Shown: positions 5,247 to 9,670 of the stretch, in pieces
How positions within the stretch are numbered: position 1 is the stretch's first letter
Layout of the letters: each line of letters starts with the position of its first letter
From: an uncultured Spirochaetia bacterium
Lineage (GTDB): Bacteria; Spirochaetota; UBA6919
DNA: 9,670 nt
Assembly (NCBI GenBank): GCA_913053665.1
Contig: CAJXGR010000098.1
Span: 1 to 9,670 of the forward strand
Direction of reading: 5' to 3'
The notes under the pieces: generated by a model
Seen by the model: the letters and a program-made list of their open reading frames with translations, nothing else
What the model was told of the DNA's origin: nothing
Database searches by the model: none
Program-made: the position numbers and the translations under genes

Positions 5247-7517
5247 ATGACCCATTATTTTATTAAACTCATTCTAGGTATGTTCTTAAGCGTCCTATTG
5301 ACCACCAGCCTGGTAGGGAAACCTGTTCAGGAAAAGCATATTGAGGTGGAACTCATATCCGAACAAGAGTCGATCCAGCCTGGTAAGCCTTTTTGGCTGG
5401 CGGTTCGCTTTAAGATGGAGGCTCACTGGCACATCTATTGGAAGAACTCAGGAGACAGCGGTCGGGCGACTATCCTGGAATGGAAGCTCCCCAAAGGCTT
5501 TAAGGCAGAGACTGTTCAATGGCCCGCTCCGGGGACTTTCAGGATTGGGCCTATCGTAACCTATGGCTATGAAGGTGAGACCCTTTTGATGTCAAAGATC
5601 ACACCTCCCAAGACTCTTAAACCCGGGACTCAAGTGGAGTTAGGGGCGATGGCAGACTGGCTGATCTGCAGTGATGTGTGTTTACCCCCCACGGACGTGA
5701 ATCTAAAGCTCACATTAGCCGTTCGATCTGAACCGGCAAAAGTGAATGCAAAATGGGCCAAGCACTTTGCAGAATTCAGAAACAGACTGCCTATAACCCA
5801 GTCCGATTGGAAGCTTAAAGCCGGGCGTAAGAATGGTAAAATCTACCTACTATTAGACCATCCAGCCAATCTTAAGGGATCATTATCTAAACTACACTTT
5901 TTCCCATACGAAAAGAATCTGGTTCATTTAGCAGGTAAACAACTGCTAGGCAAAACAGAGAAAGGTTATGCCCTCCAATTGGATACAGTTAAAGAAGCGA
6001 AAACAAAGATCCATCGCTTAAAGGGTGTTTTAATTGGAAATAAAGGGTGGTTGGGAGAGTCATCAAAACAGGCTCTTGAGGTTGATCTTACGATAGACCC
6101 CAAGTTTGAGAATGTACTGGTCATTTCCCTCTTATTGAATGGGGAGGATCAAGGAATAAAGCCTTCAAAGGGCAATGAAACAGTTGATAAAGATGAGCTA
6201 AACTGGGAGCCCTTTTCCCCAGAGCGTGTTGAGGCATTACGGAAAGCTGGAAAGCCGGTATTTATTGATTTCACAGCGTCCTGGTGCCTGACCTGCCAAT
6301 ACAATGAAAGTACAACATTAACAGATCCCAAATTAGTGAAAAAGTTTAAAGCATTAGGAATCGTCACATTGAAGGCAGACTATACAACCCCTGATGAGGT
6401 GATTAGCAAAGAGTTAAAGAAATTCAAGCGAGCGGGTGTCCCCCTCTATGTGTATTACGGGAAGGATCCGAAGGCTAAACCCTTTGTATTCCCAGAGTTG
6501 ATTAATACAACAATGGTACTGGAAGCTGTTGAAGGGGGTAAAGAGCCTCCTAATGAACAATATGGCTTTATGTTTATTTTACTTTTGTCATTTCTGGGGG
6601 GCTTGATCCTTAATGTGATGCCCTGTGTGTTTCCAGTCCTGTCCATTAAGGTCTTGAGCTTTGTAGAACAAGCTGGAGAGTCTAAAGCAAAGATACGGAT
6701 GCATGGACTTGTCTTCGCATTGGGAATCCTGTTGTCATTTTGGGTATTGGCTGGTATCATCATTGTTGGCGGAGCTCAAGGCTGGGGTTTTCAGCTCCAA
6801 TCAGCCCCATCAGTCATAGGTCTTGGCGCCTTCCTGTTCTTGTTTGGACTCAACCTGTTAGGAGTTTTTGAAATAGGAACGTCCCTCACAAGGGCAGGAC
6901 AGGTGACATCCGGGAAATCAGGGCTGACGAACTCCTTCTTTGTTGGGGTTTTAGCCACTGTGGTAGGGGCACCCTGTATCGGCCCCTTTATGGGAATCGC
7001 CGCAGGAGTCGCTTTGGTGGATCCTGTATGGTGGAAAGCTCTTACCATCTTCACTTTCATTGCAGTGGGTATGGCTTTTCCCTATCTCCTCCTGTCATTC
7101 TACCCATCCCTATTGCGATTTGTCCCAAGACCCGGCCCATGGATGGAATCCTTTAAGCAGTTTATGGGCTTCTTGCTTCTAGCCACTGTTGCCCTATTGC
7201 TCTGGCTCTTGGTGGACCTGCTGATGAAAGGAAATGCGAAACCCCCCTTCACTCCCAGCGTCCAGACAGGTGTTGGAATCGCATTATTAACCCTTATATT
7301 ATTGTCTATCGGTGCCTGGATCTACGGTCGCTGGGGAACCATTGTTCAAAGCTTCCGTACACGAACGATAGCCCGGATTATCTCCTTGTCTCTGGTTATC
7401 GGGATCCTGGCATTTGCCATTGTCAAAACCCAAAACACGGGTCAAAAAAGCATTTTAAAGGTTTCAAAGGAAAAAGCTCAAGTGAGTCAGGTCAACAAAA
7501 AGCTAGAGAAAAAATAA
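5247..7517 (+). CDS. DsbD/ScsB-family protein-disulfide reductase, permuted domain order
   Basis: Members of this family carry electrons from cytoplasmic thioredoxin across the inner membrane to periplasmic disulfide partners. The 756-residue protein has a signal peptide (about 1-24). A ScsB-like alpha domain (about 30-285) follows, with WHIYWKNSGDSG, a C141xxxC145 pair (CSDVC) and a second beta-rich half. Next comes a thioredoxin-like domain (about 320-430) with catalytic C347LTC350 in FTASWCLTC and the cis-Pro region GVPLYVYY. The DsbD beta/CcdA-type membrane domain is about 440-725, with eight predicted helices and the redox Cys pair C460 (MPCVFPV) and C577 (APCIGPF). Classical DsbD and ScsB place the thioredoxin gamma domain after the membrane domain; here it precedes it. 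An even helix number keeps both ends periplasmic. The basic C-terminal tail is short. SD AAGGA (5234-5238) supports the start. All six redox cysteines are present, so activity is expected. It may share a transcript with the amidase 76 bp downstream. Confidence 0.9.
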   Translation: MTHYFIKLILGMFLSVLLTTSLVGKPVQEKHIEVELISEQESIQPGKPFWLAVRFKMEAHWHIYWKNSGDSGRATILEWKLPKGFKAETVQWPAPGTFRIGPIVTYGYEGETLLMSKITPPKTLKPGTQVELGAMADWLICSDVCLPPTDVNLKLTLAVRSEPAKVNAKWAKHFAEFRNRLPITQSDWKLKAGRKNGKIYLLLDHPANLKGSLSKLHFFPYEKNLVHLAGKQLLGKTEKGYALQLDTVKEAKTKIHRLKGVLIGNKGWLGESSKQALEVDLTIDPKFENVLVISLLLNGEDQGIKPSKGNETVDKDELNWEPFSPERVEALRKAGKPVFIDFTASWCLTCQYNESTTLTDPKLVKKFKALGIVTLKADYTTPDEVISKELKKFKRAGVPLYVYYGKDPKAKPFVFPELINTTMVLEAVEGGKEPPNEQYGFMFILLLSFLGGLILNVMPCVFPVLSIKVLSFVEQAGESKAKIRMHGLVFALGILLSFWVLAGIIIVGGAQGWGFQLQSAPSVIGLGAFLFLFGLNLLGVFEIGTSLTRAGQVTSGKSGLTNSFFVGVLATVVGAPCIGPFMGIAAGVALVDPVWWKALTIFTFIAVGMAFPYLLLSFYPSLLRFVPRPGPWMESFKQFMGFLLLATVALLLWLLVDLLMKGNAKPPFTPSVQTGVGIALLTLILLSIGAWIYGRWGTIVQSFRTRTIARIISLSLVIGILAFAIVKTQNTGQKSILKVSKEKAQVSQVNKKLEKK

Positions 7518-7526
7518 TACTTGCCT

Positions 7527-7583
7527 CCCATAGGGCTGGATCAGTGAATAATCCCTCTAAAAAAGCCGATCCTAGCCTATGGG
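7527..7583 (+). promoter_or_regulatory. Hairpin that may cover the amidase ribosome site
   Basis: An 8-bp outer stem (CCCATAGG 7527-7534 with CCTATGGG 7576-7583), a 3x3 internal loop and a 5-bp inner stem (GGATC/GATCC) close a 25-nt loop. The right arm overlaps the only SD-like run before the amidase ATG (GGGG, 7581-7584), so folding could limit its translation. No T-run follows, so it is not a typical terminator. Structure is seen; control role is inferred. Confidence 0.4.
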
Positions 7584-7593
7584 GTGATTTATT

Positions 7594-8682
7594 ATGAAGC
7601 TTGTTATTTGCCTTTTGACTTTAAGTATCGTCACTCTGAGCGAAGGAAAATCCTCAAAGCCATCAGGGATGGAGGTCAAGAGCTTTTCCAGGAAGTATGG
7701 TTTTAGTCTGCGTGTACGTCTGGAAAAGGAAGAATTGATCCTCAAAAAAGGGGCTTTTAAAGTGAGTCTCCTGCCCAACGCGACGGTCGCCCTCACCAAC
7801 AGACAGGAAGTCTGGTTTCTCAAAACCCCTGTCTTACTCACAAATAATGGAGTTATCCTCCCATCATCCTTGATTGAAAGGCTCTTGAAGGCCACAAAGA
7901 AGGCAGAATACAGTAATCCCAAGCCTATAGAGAAGATTATTGAGACTTCCAATCGGTTTAACTCATCTAAAGACAAGATCAAGTTTATAGTCCTTGATGC
8001 CGGCCATGGAGGCAAGGATCCCGGGAACGTACATCACGGAGTCTCTGAAAAGAAGGTGAATCTCATCATTACCCAAAAGGTTGCGGCCATTCTGAAGAAG
8101 AAAGATCCGAACCTGCGGATAGTATTTACACGCAATGATGACAGATTTATATCACTGGAAGGGCGATCCAATATGGCGGTGAACTTGAGTCGCTTAAACC
8201 ATCAGGGTTTATTTGTCAGTATTCATGCCAATGCTTCGCTAAACAGTAAATCAAAGGGTATAGAGACCTATTTCTATTCCAGTAACGGAAGCCATAAGAG
8301 TCATGAGCGGATTCGCTGTTTCCGTAATCTCATCCTCCCCCTATCCCAAAACCCAAAAGTCCATAAGATTATTACTAAAATGTATGACCTACAAATCAGT
8401 AAGGAATCCAAATATCTTGCTCAGTACGTGAATCGAGAGGTCTACTCTCGTGTGAGGAATAAAACCAATAATCGTGGAGTAAAGGCTCACAAACCCTACT
8501 TCGTGATCACCCACAATAATTTACCTTCTATCCTTGTGGAGGTCGGCTTTTTATCCAACTCCCAAGAGGCCCGAATGCTGATGAATAGCTCTCATCAATA
8601 TCAAGTGGCTTTGGGGATCGCCACGGGGATTCATCGCTTTATCACCCAATTCAATAACTCGAAAGGCTTTCTTGAGCCATAA
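7594..8682 (+). CDS. Secreted N-acetylmuramoyl-L-alanine amidase (Amidase_3)
   Basis: This zinc amidase cleaves the bond between N-acetylmuramic acid and the stem peptide of peptidoglycan in the periplasm. A short hydrophobic signal (about 1-18) is followed at about 35-100 by a beta-rich segment (LLPNATVALTNRQEVWFL, TNNGVILPSSLIERLL). That segment resembles the copper-amine-oxidase-N-like substrate-domain often fused to such amidases. The Amidase_3 domain (about 128-352) has H138 (DAGHGG), E152 (SEKK) and H211 (SIHAN) as zinc ligands and E316 (VEVGFLSN) as the catalytic Glu. All key residues are present. The length (362) is close to the AmiC/LytC type, but no AMIN or LysM domain is seen. A segment of about 35 residues (228-262), rich in basic residues and His, may be a regulatory helix as in AmiB/AmiC (inference). 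Likely role: cell separation or wall remodelling. Confidence 0.9.
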   Translation: MKLVICLLTLSIVTLSEGKSSKPSGMEVKSFSRKYGFSLRVRLEKEELILKKGAFKVSLLPNATVALTNRQEVWFLKTPVLLTNNGVILPSSLIERLLKATKKAEYSNPKPIEKIIETSNRFNSSKDKIKFIVLDAGHGGKDPGNVHHGVSEKKVNLIITQKVAAILKKKDPNLRIVFTRNDDRFISLEGRSNMAVNLSRLNHQGLFVSIHANASLNSKSKGIETYFYSSNGSHKSHERIRCFRNLILPLSQNPKVHKIITKMYDLQISKESKYLAQYVNREVYSRVRNKTNNRGVKAHKPYFVITHNNLPSILVEVGFLSNSQEARMLMNSSHQYQVALGIATGIHRFITQFNNSKGFLEP

Positions 8683-8771
8683 CTTTTAAGTTTAACAAAA
8701 CAAAGACTAAAGTTGTCCGAGAGCCTGTATTTTATTATCTTTTAAGACATTAAAATGAGAGGCCTGGATTT

Positions 8772-9670
8772 ATGAAAACAAAAATATATACTTTGGATGA
8801 AACATCACCCTTTTACCTTGATCAAGACAAAGTCTATCAAGATTGGCGTCAGGATAAACTAAAGGCATACCCAATAGACCCAAAGGATTTGGTCATTGAA
8901 CTCAAGGATCCTCTTTCCCTTAGACCCTCTGAACTCCGTGCTATTACGGATCGATGTGAACGTTATAATATGGTTATTTATTCCAGCCAATGGAGTCACG
9001 TGGATGACCGGCGTTTTCTTGGTGTCTTGGGGGAACAATTAGGTTTAGAGCATTTAGACGATCACCGTTTCACCGGTCAGGATAATATTTCAGCCATAAA
9101 GATCTGTTCCGATGGTCGAATCCAGGACTTCATCCCCTACACCGACCGATCCATCAACTGGCATACGGATGGGTATTATAACAGTCTGGACAGGCAGATA
9201 CGTGGAATGATCCTCCATTGTGTGAGTCCTTCAGCCACAGGGGGTGAGAACGCTCTCATGGATCATGAAATCCTGTATATTCTTATGAGGGATGAAAATC
9301 CGGACTACGTAAGAGCGTTGATGGACCTTGAGGCGATGACTCTCCCTGCCATTATAGAAGATGGCCTTGTGATACGGGATGAACGTAAGGGGCCTGTTTT
9401 CTCTATTGATCCTGTGACAGGTGCTTTGCACATGCGTTATACGGCAAGAACCCGCTCCATCAAATGGAAAGAGGATCCTGTCATTCAATCAGCCGTTCAG
9501 TATCTGGAAAGCCTTTTAAACAGTGATTTGCCCTATATGATAAAACACCGTATGGAAGCTGGACAAGGGGTCATTTGCAATAATACCCTCCACAAACGAA
9601 AAGCTTTTAAAAATAGCTCTGAGAGTGAACGACTCATGTATCGGGCCAGGTATTATAATCGAATCACCAA
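8772..9670 (+). CDS. TauD/TfdA-like Fe(II)/2-oxoglutarate dioxygenase, 3' end cut off
   Basis: This frame is open from an ATG at 8772 to the window edge (299 codons and two bases), so the C-terminus is missing. Family members couple decarboxylation of 2-oxoglutarate to hydroxylation or oxidative cleavage of a small substrate, using a 2-His-1-carboxylate iron site. The proximal ligands fit H131-x-D133 (NWHTDGYY), and H274 in the motif NNTLHKRKAF fits the distal His. An Arg cluster just beyond (RARYYNR) could hold the 2-oxoglutarate carboxylate. LRPSELRAI near the N-terminus and SPSATGGENALMD after the proximal motif are also typical. There is no signal peptide, so it is cytoplasmic. SD-like GAGAGG (8757-8762) lies 9 nt before the ATG. 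Substrate is unknown; no taurine or other sulfonate genes are in view. It follows the amidase by 89 bp on the same strand. Confidence 0.8.
   Translation, partial: MKTKIYTLDETSPFYLDQDKVYQDWRQDKLKAYPIDPKDLVIELKDPLSLRPSELRAITDRCERYNMVIYSSQWSHVDDRRFLGVLGEQLGLEHLDDHRFTGQDNISAIKICSDGRIQDFIPYTDRSINWHTDGYYNSLDRQIRGMILHCVSPSATGGENALMDHEILYILMRDENPDYVRALMDLEAMTLPAIIEDGLVIRDERKGPVFSIDPVTGALHMRYTARTRSIKWKEDPVIQSAVQYLESLLNSDLPYMIKHRMEAGQGVICNNTLHKRKAFKNSSESERLMYRARYYNRIT

Noticed and set aside
6149..7060. Minus-strand ORFs within the DsbD-like gene
   Set aside because: They are antisense shadows of conserved thioredoxin and membrane domains.

Overview
The window looks like chromosomal DNA from an AT-leaning Gram-negative (diderm) bacterium. 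The main evidence is two outer-membrane beta-barrel proteins with signal peptides, a predicted secreted lipoprotein, a DsbD-family electron conduit and a periplasmic amidase. A c-di-GMP receptor (PilZ) is also present. The sequence alone does not fix the lineage. The mix would suit a deltaproteobacterial-grade or candidate-phylum marine or environmental organism, but that is a guess. No rRNA, tRNA, CRISPR array, integrase, transposase or phage gene is visible.

Layout: 66-443 (+) is a single-domain PilZ protein. It converges, 28 bp away, on a minus-strand gene (472-1923) for a predicted lipoprotein built from two about 190-residue repeats that look like paired OB folds. An 823-bp gene-poor stretch follows (1924-2746), holding a perfect 43-nt palindrome, a 15-bp hairpin and a few doubtful small ORFs. 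Next come an OprP/OprO-type porin (2747-4018, +) and a convergent MetA-pathway-like outer-membrane protein (4060-4962, -), which share a bidirectional hairpin. A 284-bp divergent intergenic region carries a second, related 46-bp perfect palindrome. Then comes a plus-strand run: a DsbD/ScsB-like reductase whose thioredoxin domain lies before the membrane domain (5247-7517), a zinc N-acetylmuramoyl-L-alanine amidase (7594-8682), and a TauD/TfdA-like Fe(II)/2-oxoglutarate dioxygenase that runs off the right edge (8772 onward).

How the genes work together: most products act in the cell envelope. DsbD carries reducing power to the periplasm, the amidase remodels peptidoglycan, and the porin and MetA-like barrel admit solutes. 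No pathway links all of them. The items most worth a second look are the permuted DsbD domain order, the two compensated palindromes of one repeat family, and the duplicated OB-fold-like lipoprotein. I see no clear new defence or mobile system here.
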